Shown here: positions 10,372 to 20,995 of the stretch, piece by piece | Layout of the letters: each line of letters begins with the position of its first letter | Position numbering within the stretch: position 1 is the first letter of the stretch | NCBI GenBank assembly: GCA_948474755.1 | Contig: CAOLHI010000397.1 | Coordinates: forward strand, 372,001-436,000 | Direction of reading: 5' to 3' | Source: Ctenosaura bakeri | Lineage: Eukaryota; Chordata; Lepidosauria; Squamata; Iguanidae | DNA length: 64,000 nucleotides | The notes under the pieces: generated by a model | Database searches by the model: none | Told to the model about the DNA's origin: nothing | The model's input: the letters and a program-made list of their open reading frames with translations, nothing else | Program-made: the position numbers and the translations under genes

Positions 10372-10585
10372 ATTGTTGTTGTGTGCCTTCAAATCATTTA
10401 AACTTAAGCAACCTTAAGGTGAACCTATGATGGGGTGATGCACACAAAGTCACGAAGTGGGTTTCCATAAGAGTGTGTGATGCACCCAAGATCACCCAGT
10501 GGGTTTCCATGGCCAAGCAGAGAATCAAATTCTAGTCACTGGGGTTGTGGTCCAATGCTCAAACCGCTACACCATGCTGGCTCTC
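10372..10585 (-). mobile_element. Sauria-type SINE with internal duplication
   Basis: This minus-strand copy runs from the (TTG)n/GTGTGCCTTCAAATCATTT tail at the left to the tRNA-like head ending CCATGCTGGCTCTC at the right. The 'AGTGGGTTTCCAT' segment occurs twice (about 10457 and 10498), so part of the body is duplicated or rearranged, and the TTGGCAAGATTTG section is missing. It is decayed, with a recognisable head and tail. Confidence 0.82.
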
Positions 10586-10589
10586 ATGC

Positions 10590-11555
10590 ATCACTGGAAA
10601 ACAATGGCCACTTTTACATTACCAAAACAAATGAAATGTATCACCTAAAAAGAGGATCAAGGAAGACAAAGATTAGCATGTACATGTAATATATATATAC
10701 CTAAATGAAAATCCAGAGATGATTACTATTATGATTACTATTCTACTGAATAGAAACCAAAGCTTAGAAATAATGCATTACAAATAATAATATTATCTCT
10801 AATGTGTTACTTTTTATTTTTTGCAAAATAAACTCATAACATCATTAGTTTGGGGGGTGAGTACTGGTTACTTGTTACTTCTAAAACCTTTTGGGAGGTT
10901 GCTTGGGATCATCAGTGTCCATTTTTCAATTTGCTACTTTTTAAATGAAACAATCAGGAAATATAAAGAGTAACTTGGTATGTTACTTTTGAAAAATAAC
11001 ACTCCAATGTTTTGATAGAAATATTCAACATACCACCATAATTGGAATTCCTGTGGTAATATAACTCATATACTTGTTTACTATGCCATTTGGATATTTA
11101 CTCTTGATTGGCCCAAACTGTGAGCATGAGACATTTCCTGTGGGGAATTTTTACCCCATTCAATGATGTTGAACATTAACTGCCCAATCCTCATAAAGGG
11201 GCAATCTGACAGCCCAATACCCACTAGAAGCTCATGAGAAGTCTAAAAGTCTAAAGTCTAAAAGATTGCAAAGTGATGTGATATCTTTAAGGGATGTCAT
11301 ATAGATGATGGAGCAAGCTTGTTTTGTGCTGCTTCAGAACCTAGAAAATATGCCAATGGGTTCAAATTTCAAGAAAACAGATTCCATGATATTTCCCTGT
11401 GTTATGGAAATACTTCACTGGATATGAGGAAGTCTATGTTGGAGCTTCTCTCGAAGATCCTTTGAGATCTTCTCATTTTGACCAGGAAAGCTTTAACTTT
11501 TTCAGACCGCTGGATTCATACAGTTTAGTGTGTTTTTAAGAAGTACTCACTAATA
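10590..11555. other. AT-rich spacer
   Basis: Mostly unrecognised sequence. A small tandem of AGTCTAAA units lies at about 11242-11265. Confidence 0.4.
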
Positions 11556-11558
11556 GAA

Positions 11559-11728
11559 AGCCAGTGTGGTTTAGTGGTTTGAGCATTGAACTATGACTCT
11601 GGAGACCAGGGTTCAATTCCCTGCTTCACCATGGAAACCCACTGGTTGATCTTGGGCACGTCACACTCTTAATCCTGGAAAACTCTGTAAGATGGAAATG
11701 ACTTGGAGGCACATAACAACAAACAACC
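11559..11728 (+). mobile_element. Sauria-type SINE, plus strand, internally deleted
   Basis: The tRNA-like head shows an A box (GTGGTTTAGTGG, about 11566-11577) and a well-kept B box (GGTTCAATTCC, 11610-11620). It continues with ATCTTGGGCACGTCACACTC. The central region is deleted, and the sequence jumps to the Bov-B-like tail (ATGGAAATGACTTGGAGGCA) and an AACAAC tail. The order head-body-tail fixes the strand. Confidence 0.88.
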
Positions 11729-11734
11729 CACACA

Positions 11735-11822
11735 ATGCTATGCATGTTTACTCAGAAGTAAGCCCTACTGGATACTTTCTCCCATATAACTGGGTATAGC
11801 ATCGTAGAGTAAATTGTACAGT
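11735..11822. repeat. Palindromic dispersed repeat (TACTCAGAAGTAAG type)
   Basis: Contains TTTACTCAGAAGTAAGCCCT and a matching reverse half ending TATAACTGGGTATAGCATC. This is a decayed copy of a short palindromic repeat common in squamates that pairs TACTCAGAAGTAAGTC-like and GACTTACTCCCAGGTAAG-like halves. Relatives lie near 20.4, 23.5, 45.9 and 47.9 kb. Confidence 0.5.
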
Positions 11823-11829
11823 GAATATA

Positions 11830-13228
11830 TGTGAATATTAACATTTAAAGAGTCAAAAATGAAAATAGAATAGCTTGTGCTTGAGATTTGTCCTATATTT
11901 TTTTCCTAATTGTTTTCAGAAATTCTTTATTACAGAGGGGAAAATTCTCAACAGAGAAAAAAATTACTAATTTCACTTTGAATGACAAAGTTAAAATCTA
12001 TGGCAAAATAGGATTGTTGTACAACTTTACAAACCAGAACCTAACTAGTAGCATCTGGCACACTTAACAGGCAAACACAAGAAGGAAACACACAATGTGT
12101 TAGGTGATCTTTCTAATCTAATGCTGTCTCTGCACAGCTCCCCAAGCATTTGTTCCTAGCCTTTTATTCTAGTTTACTTTGAATGAATTCAGCCATTCAG
12201 GAGAGATGACGGGGACTCAGCATATCAAAGCTTCATTATCACTATCAGCTGGGTTGTGTAAGCATCTTTATTCTTTTGTTGATGCCTGAAAGTGTGTTAT
12301 GCAGGTAGTGATAAAACTGCTACAAAGAACCTCAAACATAAGCGGCATATGTCTCCTTTAGTGATGGGCAAGATCTCCCCATTCTCAATTTGTAATTGGC
12401 TCAGTCTTTCAGAGCTTTCTTAGAATATTCTTGAAGAAAGCTTAGGTTTTCTTTCTCTCTCCTAGTTCATCAGGTTGGCATGTGTGCAATGATGAGATCT
12501 TGCACATGTGAAGGGTATAGTCCCTTGGGATTACTTTCTCTTCTCATAGTTCATCAATTTACCTCCTGTTCACTAAACATGTGAACAGTACCTTGGAGTT
12601 TGGGTTTTAGTTTTTTCCCCTCCTGTAGTTTATCAGTCTGGGTTGTGTGCATTGATGGTGCTTCACATACGCACTTTATGAGCTCATTGGAATCTGGAGT
12701 TTGGTTTCCAATTGATTTTCTTTGATGCTTACTGATGCTTACTAGGGGTGGAAAGAATATTTTAAAAATATCTGAAAGACGGTAGAAAAATGTGTTTTTC
12801 AAGTGTCAAGAATCATGGACTGACAAGAATCAGACCATTATTTGTTGTTATTGTTGTTATCTTAAGTCTTTGATTTCCCTTTTAGTAACAGTGAAGTTAG
12901 AATTTTATACACACATCTACCTCATTACTGGTTATGGTGGTGGTCCAAGATTTCAGGGTTGTGCCCATGATACAATAGGAGTGTGCAAACTACAGAGAAG
13001 TAACCTAATTCATGGCTGTGAGTAAAAGAGAGACTGAAAGTATTCCAGGAGAGCCGAGGTTAGTCCTGAGGGCTGGGTCAGAGTATTACATAGCTAATAC
13101 ATGTAATGAGGAGTATACTGCCTGGTGTGATTTCCAGAAGGTATAAAGTTGATAGTAAGTGCCTCATGTACATGCAGCCCTTCCACTGTAAGATGGCTAA
13201 GGACAAGCAAATGTCCCCATGACCTCTC
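11830..13228. other. Unrecognised spacer
   Basis: About 1.4 kb of AT-rich sequence ending at the target site of solo LTR B. A partial self-similarity (AGTTCATCA(A/G) G..GTGTGCA units) occurs at about 12463-12490, 12547-12560 and 12628-12650. There is no gene. Confidence 0.4.
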
Positions 13229-13232
13229 TGTA

Positions 13233-14085
13233 TGTTACCCTGTGTGCTGGGGGGTCCCGGGAAGCGTGCCCAGATATGCCAGATAAAATACCAATTGGGG
13301 GAAATTAGCTGGAGCACTCTCTTGGCTAAACGAGAGGCAGGGTACTTTAGCAAGATCTTGAACCCAATGTATACGGCTTCAGGTCAGGGAACAGGCACAC
13401 AAGTTTAAAGTAAACCAAAAATAACAGTTTTATTGAGAAGTAAACAAAGAATAAAACAACACACACACTAACTAACTGGAAAGCAGAATTGGAGAGCATA
13501 GGGATGGGTAATACGACACCTGGTCTCATTGTCCTGGAGTGAAAGATGGGGTTCCGAAGAGGAAAGCTCAGCGTGGCTGGCTGAGAGGAGTTCCCTTAGA
13601 TGACCAGCAGCAAGGCAGGATGGCAGTCCAAAGTAGTCCGAAGACCGTTTGGAAATGCGGGGTTTTTATAGGGGAGTTTGTGCCTACTGGCTATGGCAAG
13701 CCAGGTGAGAACAAAAGGAGTTTTAGCACTGGACAAAGGATTTGGCAAAGGTCAAGTTAGCATGATTGGATTTGTTCTTGATGACACTAGCGTGGCCGGT
13801 ACATTGATGGCCCAACATAAAGAAATGGCTTGGCTGAGAGCTGTGCTGCTATTGTGAGGTTTGCAGATGGAAGTTCCCTGAAGCTACGAGCGAGGCTGGA
13901 GATGCTGGCCTCAGTGGGGTCTGGAATGTAAAACCATTAGCAGCTGCACTCTGTCCGTGCTTGTCTGGAGAACCTCGCAAACACATGGAGTGGGGTGGCT
14001 GGAAAAAGGTCAAGCTAAGGCCGAATTGTTGATATCAAAATGATATCTGGGGGTCCTCACCCAGAGTGCCATAGCGGAAGTAACA
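13233..14085 (-). mobile_element. Solo LTR of an endogenous retrovirus, copy B
   Basis: This is an 853 bp LTR in minus orientation, with TGTTACCC at the left and AAGTAACA at the right. It is flanked by a perfect 4-bp target duplication, TGTA (13229-13232 and 14086-14089). On the minus strand the TATA box lies at 13661-13670 and the AATAAA signal at 13428-13433. It is very similar to copy C at 49656-50502 in inverse orientation, and clearly related to copy A. No internal retroviral sequence adjoins it. It is a solo LTR formed by recombination and still holds promoter and polyadenylation motifs. Confidence 0.93.
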
Positions 14086-14138
14086 TGTACTCCTGTACCA
14101 CCAGAAGCTCAAGTTTTGAGATCCTGTCCAAGGAACAG

Positions 14139-14167
14139 AACAACAACAACAACAACAACAACAACAA
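14139..14167. repeat. (AAC)n microsatellite
   Basis: A run of AAC units lies directly left of a (GTT)n-tailed SINE, so the two form an inverted AAC/GTT pair at the SINE's 3' end. Confidence 0.9.
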
Positions 14168-14169
14168 GG

Positions 14170-14352
14170 AGTTGTTGTTGTGTGCCTTTAGTTCATTTGT
14201 GACCTATAGCGACCCTTATTTGAACCAATCACAAGGTTTTTTCTGGCTGAGAATGTGTTACACATCCAAGTTCACTCAGTGGGTTCCCATGCTGGGCAGG
14301 GAATCAAACCTTGGTCTCCAGGGTCATAGTCCAATGCTTAAGCCACTACAGC
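14170..14352 (-). mobile_element. Sauria-type SINE
   Basis: This minus-strand copy has GTTGTTGTTGTGTGCCTTTA (tail) at the left, GTGACCTATAGCGACCC, then TCACTCAGTGGGTTCCCATG. The tRNA-like head is at the right (GGGAATCAAACCTTGGTCTC, complement of the B box; CCAATGCTTAAGCCACTACA, complement of the A-box region). The middle is shortened. Confidence 0.85.
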
Positions 14353-15167
14353 ACATACTTTGCAAAAAAATTTCAAGAGGTAACTTTGTGTAGAAAACAG
14401 GAGAAAAATTTATGTGCATAAAAGTATATTTCTACAGAGAAATATTATATTCTATGCAGAAAAAGCTCTTTTTTTTGCGGAAAATGCTGTTTGCTGTGCG
14501 AAGCCACCACATGCAAATTCTGTAGAGAATAAGTTCTAAATTGTGAATAGGCTTCAAAAAAGTGTGTACTTTGTAAAGACCTTCTCACGGTGGGTAGGAA
14601 ATTGCTAAAATTATCCATTACTTTTTTTTTCAGGAAGAAACATACCCTTCTTGCAGAAATAGTCTTCTACTCATGAAGGATGTGAGTAAAATGAAATGCA
14701 AGGCAAGAGAAAGTGGCAACAAATAGCCATGATGATGCAATAGGTTTTTTTGTTTTGTTATTATTATTATTATAAAAATTTGGGATAATTTAGGATAATG
14801 TGAAAGTTTACTCAAAGCTAGGCTTGGAAACGACCTTCTGGGATCAGAGGTGTATCTAGTCATGCTAGAAGATTTAGAGGAGGAGGAGAGGGAGGGGGAG
14901 GAGGGGGAGGAAGGAGTGGCTGTGGAGGTTGGGGAGCAAATTCCACACTTGCCCTAGACACTATTTACACTAGATACACCTCTGTCTGGGCTTTTCTGAA
15001 TTGACCCCAGACAGTAACTGGTTCAAGTCAGGATTTAAGAGCAAAAGAATTCCATTTACCAGAATGACCAGAAACCTCCCTCGTGACCACACACTAAACA
15101 GAGCTGGCTTATCATTTTTTGAACCAAGAGAAGTAATTTACAATATCAGTGGAAAGAACAGCACATG
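14353..15167. other. AT-rich spacer with purine-rich tract
   Basis: Mostly unrecognised. A GGAGGAG-rich polypurine tract lies at about 14877-14925. No gene seen. Confidence 0.45.
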
Positions 15168-15170
15168 AAC

Positions 15171-15202
15171 ATCTGCACTGAAGAACATCTGCACTGAAGA
15201 AG
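15171..15202. repeat. Short tandem duplication, 16-bp unit
   Basis: The unit ATCTGCACTGAAGAAC occurs twice in direct succession. This is a simple replication-slippage duplication. Confidence 0.9.
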
Positions 15203-15375
15203 TACACAATTACTCTTCCAAAAGTCCATCCTCCTATAATAAATCTAGAACATAAAATTACATGCATGCATCACTGCTTCATGGAGAGGTTAAGAAGCCC
15301 TACATATCCTCAATGCTCAGAAAAATTATTTTTTTGATGACACCTCCCAGAATTCCACAGCCATGATGGCAGGTG

Positions 15376-15512
15376 TTAGCAGTATGGTATAGTGGGTTGA
15401 GCGTTGCACTTGGGCTCTGGGACAATAGGGTTTAATCCCTACTGGGTCCCCTTGGGCAAGTCACATTTTCTTAGCCTTAGAAGAAGGCAATGACAAACCT
15501 TCTCTGAATAAA
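15376..15512 (+). mobile_element. Sauria-type SINE, 3'-truncated
   Basis: The plus-strand head has an A-box region (GTATGGTATAGTGGGTTGAG) and a B box (GGGTTTAATCCC, about 15428-15439). The body follows (CTTGGGCAAGTCACATTTTC, GAAGGCAATGACAAACCTTC, TCTGAATAAA). The Bov-B-like tail is missing. Confidence 0.82.
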
Positions 15513-16584
15513 CTGGATGGCAGGTGTGTGTGAGTGAGTGTGTCTATAGAAGGAAAACAAATAAAGGCAATATCTGACATGCCATTCTCGGGCATTCAGA
15601 CTAGCTCTGGATATTTCCTGGTTGTGGTTGATTATATTTTTTGTGTGTGGGAGGAAGTAGAACTCCAAGCCAAGATGGGGCAAGCCTTGCAGGATTCACC
15701 CTATATTACAAATGCTGCTTTTTTTTTTCTTGGCTTTTTCTTCTCCTTATCACAAATTGTTTATTTTTAAGCTAGCATTCAGCAACGGCAATTACATACA
15801 TTGGCATGTGACTGGGTACATATGAATACAAATGATTGTCAAAGCAACTGATATGTTGATGAGTTTTCAAAGGATCCCAAAGTAAAGAAGACATACAGCT
15901 GGATGATAGCCATGTTCCTCCCTTTCACCTCCTTTTTCTCCACAGTACGCCAACTTGAAGGATGAATTTAGCCAAAGTGCCTTGTTAAAAGGTCAAGGGA
16001 CAGAAAGGAGATCATGTTATCACAGACAAAGTTCCATCTCACAAAAAGGCCCTTTAACTTACAGAGTCAAAATGCACACACACCTGGGAGAAAAAGCATG
16101 TGCCAATCCATGTGGAATAAGAGTGCAGGCTGGGGATCATTGAAATAAGAGCACTAGCATGCAAAATGTACCTGGAGCAACTGGAGAGAGCAGTAGGCAG
16201 AAAGCTTGTAAACGAACTATCGTGTCCAGAAATGAGATGACTTTGAATTCTGATCAAGACCACTCTTTCTTGTTCAGTTTTTGAACAGTTTTGAAAGGTG
16301 GACTCAGGGGAGTTTACTAAACCTCAACCATACAATGACTTTCTGAGTCCATCAGCCTATCACACTACACAGCTCTGGGCCAGCAAACTTGTGTTTACTG
16401 ATGTGTTTCAGGCTAATTAGTATTGGTTTCCCTAAGCAGTTTGGCTGAAATTCTAACCTGAAATGAAATATATGCACATGAGAAATAAACTCAAGTAAGA
16501 CACACTGACATGCAAACAGAAGCACATACCCCCTAAGACCAAGAACTTTATTCTTTCCTCCCACTGCATTCACCAGAATTTTTT
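15513..16584. other. Unrecognised spacer upstream of the Bov-B relic
   Basis: AT-rich sequence. Part of it, next to the reverse-transcriptase relic, could be an unrecognisable upstream portion of the same LINE, but I cannot align it. Confidence 0.35.
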
Positions 16585-17275
16585 TTTTGTCAAGAAACAT
16601 GCTAATCCAAAATGCAAAGGCAGGTTTACAGCTGAACATTATTAAAACAAAAATAATGACTGAAGATGATTTACATAACTTTAAAGAAGACAACAAGGAC
16701 ATTGAAATAGTCCAAGATACCTTCACTCCAAATGGAGACTGCAGTCAAGAAATCAGAAGACTAGGACTTGGAAGGGCAGCTAGGAAGGATCTAAACAAAA
16801 TTATGAAGTATCAAGATATATCATTGAATATTAAATTTAGAATTGTCCATTCCACCATACTTCCAATTTTTACATATCATTGTGAAAGCTAGATAGTGGA
16901 GAAACCTGGTAGGAAGAAAACTCATTTGAAATGTAGTGCTGGAGAACAGTTCTATGGATACTGTAGGCTGCTAAAAAGACAAATGAATGGGTCTTAGACC
17001 AAATCAAGCCTGAACTCTCCCTAGAAACCAAGATGACTAAACTGAGACTGCCATACTTTGGACATATCATGACATTATTCCCTAGAAAAGACAATAATGC
17101 TTGGTAAGTTGGAAGGCAATAGGAAAAGAGGAAGACTGCATTATAAATGGATAGAATCAATCAAGGAAGCCATGGCCCTGAGTCTGCAAGAGCTGAGCAG
17201 GGCTGTTGAAGACAGAGTGATTTAGAAGTCTCTTATTCATAGGGTCACCATAAGTTGAAGTCTTTTAGGGTCTGT
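16585..17275 (+). mobile_element. RTE/Bov-B LINE relic: reverse-transcriptase C-terminal region and 3' end
   Basis: The longest frame (16587-16892) reads KAGLQLNIIKTKIM, then NGDCSQEIRRLGLGRAARKD, then DISLNIKFRIVHSTILPIFT and YHCES. This is the order and spacing of the thumb and C-terminal segment of RTE/Bov-B reverse transcriptases (usual forms K(A/S)GLKLNIKKTKIM, DGDCSQEIKRRLxLGRKA, YGCESW). The (F/Y)xDD catalytic box would lie upstream and is absent. After a stop the similarity continues in other frames: MTKLRLPYFGHIM at about 17032, GNRKRGRLHYKWIESIKEAM around 17117-17180, LSLQELSRAVEDRV. It ends with the Bov-B-type tail GGTCACCATAAGTTGAAGTC. It is 5'-truncated, with several frameshifts and stops, so inactive. 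This LINE type is the likely retrotransposition partner of the SINEs here, which share its tail. Confidence 0.9.
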
Positions 17276-18387
17276 CTAAGTATATAAAAGTTCTGGCCAC
17301 ATAATAACAATTGCTGTGCTTGGCATAGTGCAAAAGTGAGCCAGAAGACTCAAGGATGACTTATTGTATAAGACTATAAAAATCCTGCAAAAATACATTG
17401 TAATGGAAAACTGAACAACATTTGACTACAAAATATCTAATTTCAATAAAATCCAAGCTAGAAAGACAAAGACACCCTTTCTTTGCAGCTATCATTTGAA
17501 GGAGATGGGCAGATATATATCTACTTAATCACAGCTTAATTAATTCATGGACTTTTATTATGTTGTTTTATAATGGGGGCAGGTTCTGTCCAGGAAGACC
17601 AAAGCAATAGCTTTAAAGTGAACTCAGAAATGCAAGAGAGTGTGTAAATGCCATGACTTAAGTCTTTGGCAAAAAATAGTGAAATAGTGCAGTAACAAGC
17701 TAGTTGCTTACAAAGAAAAAATGGGCAGAATATTGGCAATGTATATTGCCTCATATCTTTGCTTCAACAAAGGTTAGAGACTTGTTTTTTTAAAAATGAA
17801 ATCTGAAGTTCTTGGGGGTTATTGGCCTTTGGGTTGGGGCACTAATCTCTTGTTCCCTGCAGACACAAACAGCCGGTGTGATAACATAATTAATAACTAC
17901 AGTGGTTAACATAACACAAGCTGCATTCTGCTTTTTTCACACTTTACAAAGAGGAACATAAAGAAAGCTGGCAAGTTTTTGCAGACAACTCCATAATTAG
18001 AAAAACTATACTAAAATGAATATCTTATTTATGCAAACTTTTATTCCACCAGGTTTATATTGTATACAGTTGCATTTCTAGGTGTACAAACCTTGATTTA
18101 AAAAAAATGCAGAAGCAGCATTGTTAAAGAACAAGCAGTATTCATTTGAGCTGCCTCCTAGTTGAAGAGCCTGTCATCCAGAACAATGCAGATTGTCTGA
18201 CTCACAACAGGAATAGTCTCTCAGAGATCACTCTGATCATCTTGCTGGATGTGGATCTGTCTGGATACATCAAAATAAATTCAGGATTCTAGGGTGGTGG
18301 GACTGTACTCTTTCTTGTGAACACACATCATCCTGAACACACCTGGTCTTATTTAATTTCAGATGATAGCAGAATTGGGCCTACCAG
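17276..18387. other. AT-rich spacer
   Basis: About 1.1 kb with no gene or recognised repeat. Confidence 0.4.
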
Positions 18388-18655
18388 CAGACTTCCAGGT
18401 AAGGCTAGGAAACAATCTTGCCTGAAACTTTGGAAAGTCACTGCCAGTTTCAGGCTAGATGGATCAATGTTCTGGTGCGTACAAGGGAATTTCCTACATC
18501 CCTATGCACGTAGAAGGTCCAAAGTTCAATTGCTGGCGTCTCTCAATAAGGCTGGACAAACACCTGCCTGAAATTCTGGAAAGCTACTGGCAGTCAGTAT
18601 CAGAAAGTTTGAGACAGATGAAATTGTGGCCTGATGCAGCATACAGCAGTGTCTA
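18388..18655 (+). mobile_element. tRNA-derived squamate SINE, 3' part plus a near-complete second copy
   Basis: Two related 3' bodies occur in tandem. The first (about 18388-18470) has CTTGCCTGAAACTTTGGAAA G and CAGGCTAGATGGATCAATGT. The second (about 18470-18655) has AGAAGGTCCAAAGTTCAATT (decayed B box), CACCTGCCTGAAATTCTGGA, TTGAGACAGATGAAATTGTG, then GCCTGATGCAGCATACAGCA. This order matches the common reptilian SINE that ends 'gatggaccaatggtctgactcagtataaggcagc'. The name is from memory and the class (tRNA-headed SINE) is the safer statement. Confidence 0.65.
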
Positions 18656-20385
18656 TATCAGGAAACAGAGTGTCACAGTTTTTAGATTCATGTCCATGGG
18701 TATTTGAATATTCAAGGAAGCCATCCACACTTGATGGATTTGATGCAGATTAGGTTAGTGGAAGTCATGACTCAATCAAAGTCATTATTCAAGTCCCAGT
18801 GGGGGCAAAGTGCTGTAAGTTTGGTGCCAAACAAGTATGTTTTCTTCAAGAAACACTTATGATAACAGAATACTCACTGCGAATTTGAAACTGGATTTCC
18901 TGGTATGTACTACTGCAAGGATGGGCAACTACTATAGGCTCAGGGGCCTCATTTCTGCCTCTGGAAGCCTCCTAGGGCGATATGGTCTGGACGTTTATAT
19001 ATAGTTTTGAAAAGGTTTTCTAAAAATTACTATTTTAAATGGGAGGAGTGTGTTTTCTTGAAACCCACTTACAAAATTTCCAAGGCCGTTTCTGCAACTT
19101 ACCTCCCTCTGGCATCGTCCCAGCAGTGGCTTTGCTGGCATGAAAGCACAGATGCAAACACTCTCCTTTGCACTGGCTGGCACCCTGCCAAAGGAAGTGC
19201 AATGGACATGCCTCTTCCTTTTGTGGCGCAGCCGGGCTCTTTCTCAGGCTGTGCTGGGGCAGGAAGTGCCTCCATTACATTTCTGGCACTTATGTATGCC
19301 AAGTAAGTGTGGAACAGTCACACGATCAAGGGTCATTGATAGGGAAAACTCATCAATTATTTAATCCATGATCATGCCAGCTGGTGCCAGGAGAAGGATT
19401 GGGCCATGATGACATTATGCAGAAGCGTCGTCACGGTCTCACTCCTCTCCCGTCCTCATGCGGGATGACAGCCTTCTGTGGAAAGGAGAGATAGTTCACC
19501 TTTCTTTGGCCAGAAAAAGAGTGGTCCAGGGATCCTGACGGCTAGTAATGATGGGGCCGCATATGGTCCCTGGTCTGGAGGCTGCCCACACCTTACGATT
19601 ATGTTACTGAAATAGTAATTGAATGGCTCAGGCCAGATAAGAAACTTTGCTTTCTTTCCATTGCCCAACATGAACGATAATATTGCCCAGTGCCTTCTTG
19701 AACACAATAAATCTCGCACTATATTAATTTTTAAAACTCAAACAGTGTTCAGGGAACAATTACCAATTGCCCTACCTATGCTGCATGAGTTCTCAGCTCA
19801 TGGAATGTGCATGTAAACATCCTCAGTTTCAGTTCCAGAACAAGAAATAATAATAATACTAAGGAAAAAAAAACCTAAAAGGGTAAAAATGAAAATTTGT
19901 CCTGCTTGTTTCAGTGGAACCAGAGAGTTATAAAGGACCCTCTGAACAATATTGAGTTTAGGGCAGCACAATCACATCACAAAAGATTTACCTTCACTCT
20001 GCAAATTCAATCTAGGGCAATAACAGTCTATTACAAGTGGAGCAATACAACATCAAAGGAATATTTAAAAGAACTAGACAGAACCTTTACATCAAAACAA
20101 TTGAGTTAGCCTCCCCCAAAGAAATCACCCATGGGAGGGATCCTGGTTTTTCTTCCACAAGTGACACTAATATCACATCAAAAAAGTTATAATTTAAAAT
20201 GTGCATTAAATATATCTAACTCACTCACAACAGTTTGATTTCTAGCCCTATTAAAACAGTTGGGCTCAATGGAATTTTACAGAAGAGAATCCATGATGGA
20301 TTGTGTCCTAAAATGTTAGGGACTAGGTTCTGGTGTCCTTAAAATTCTACAGTGCCTCTGGACTGAGCTTAATATCATTAAAAGT
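18656..20385. other. Mostly unrecognised spacer
   Basis: About 1.7 kb. The 19.09-19.30 kb stretch is less AT-rich and gives overlapping open frames on both strands, but no domain, splice pattern or homolog is recognisable. It may be an old DNA-transposon fragment. Confidence 0.4.
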
Positions 20386-20446
20386 GCAATCCTATGCAGA
20401 TCAACTCAGAAACAAGGGCCACAATATAGTATAGCATAGGATTGGA
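20386..20446. repeat. Short palindromic dispersed repeat
   Basis: The left end GCAATCCTATGC is the near-exact inverse of the right end GCATAGGATTGG. The interior keeps TCAACTCAGAAACAAG. It is a small copy of the palindromic repeat seen near 11.7 and 23.5 kb. Confidence 0.6.
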
Positions 20447-20556
20447 GCCTATAGCTAAAGCCCCCCCTCCACAATAGCTTTGAAGGGGCACGTGCAGCTA
20501 CAGAACTGCACCTTCCCAGAGATAAAGGAATGATTACAGAAGATATATAAAACAGA

Positions 20557-20780
20557 GGGTCCTTTCACACTACATAATGATAGCACTACAATTCCACTTT
20601 AAGTGTCGTTCCTTCATTATATGGAATCTTGAGAGCAGCTGTTTAGATAGGAGTGTTTAGAATTCTTAGCCAGAAACCACTAATGTGTTACCAAATTACT
20701 AATCCCAGGATTCCATAAAAGGTTGCCATTGCATTTAAGATGGAATCATAGTGCTGCAATTGTGTAGTATGAAAGCATCC
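20557..20780. mobile_element. Palindromic MITE, second family
   Basis: The left end GGGTCCTTTCACACTACATA inversely matches the right end TGTGTAGTATGAAAGCATCC. The arms share ATTCCACTTTAAGTGTCGTT-like and TTTAAGATGGAATCATAG-like halves. Flanking trinucleotides AGA/ACA differ by one base. Its ends resemble those of the GGGCC family, but the interior is different. It sits only 18 bp from the next MITE. Confidence 0.75.
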
Positions 20781-20798
20781 ACAGTATTCTTTCATTAA

Positions 20799-20995
20799 GG
20801 GCCTTTCTGCACTGTTACAGTGGTATTATTCCATTTTCTACATCCTATGGAATCCTGGGGTTTGCAGTTTAGGGAGAGATATTTAAAATTCTTAACCAGA
20901 GAGTTCTTGGGCCTCAGTAAACTACAAACCCCAGAATTCCACAGGATGGTGAAAGAGGAATAATAGCACTATAACAGTGTAGTGCAGAAAGGCCC
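20799..20995. mobile_element. Palindromic MITE, GGGCC family, copy 2
   Basis: This 197 bp element has ends GGGCCTTTCTGCACTGTTAC and GTGTAGTGCAGAAAGGCCC. The interior is TATTATTCCATTTTCTACAT...AGAGGAATAATAGCACTATA with the central AACTACAAACCCCAGAATTC. The flanking trinucleotides are TAA and TTA. Confidence 0.88.

Noticed and set aside
11610..11620. tRNA-like A and B boxes suggesting a tRNA gene
   Set aside because: They are the head of a SINE. The sequence cannot form a full tRNA cloverleaf and is followed by SINE body and a Bov-B-like tail.
14139..14167. CRISPR-like short repeats or tandem AAC units
   Set aside because: It is a simple trinucleotide microsatellite. The window is eukaryotic and has no spaced direct repeats.
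16054..16726. Minus-strand frames over the Bov-B relic
   Set aside because: The real coding trace is on the plus strand, where reverse-transcriptase motifs are readable; the minus-strand frames are shadows.
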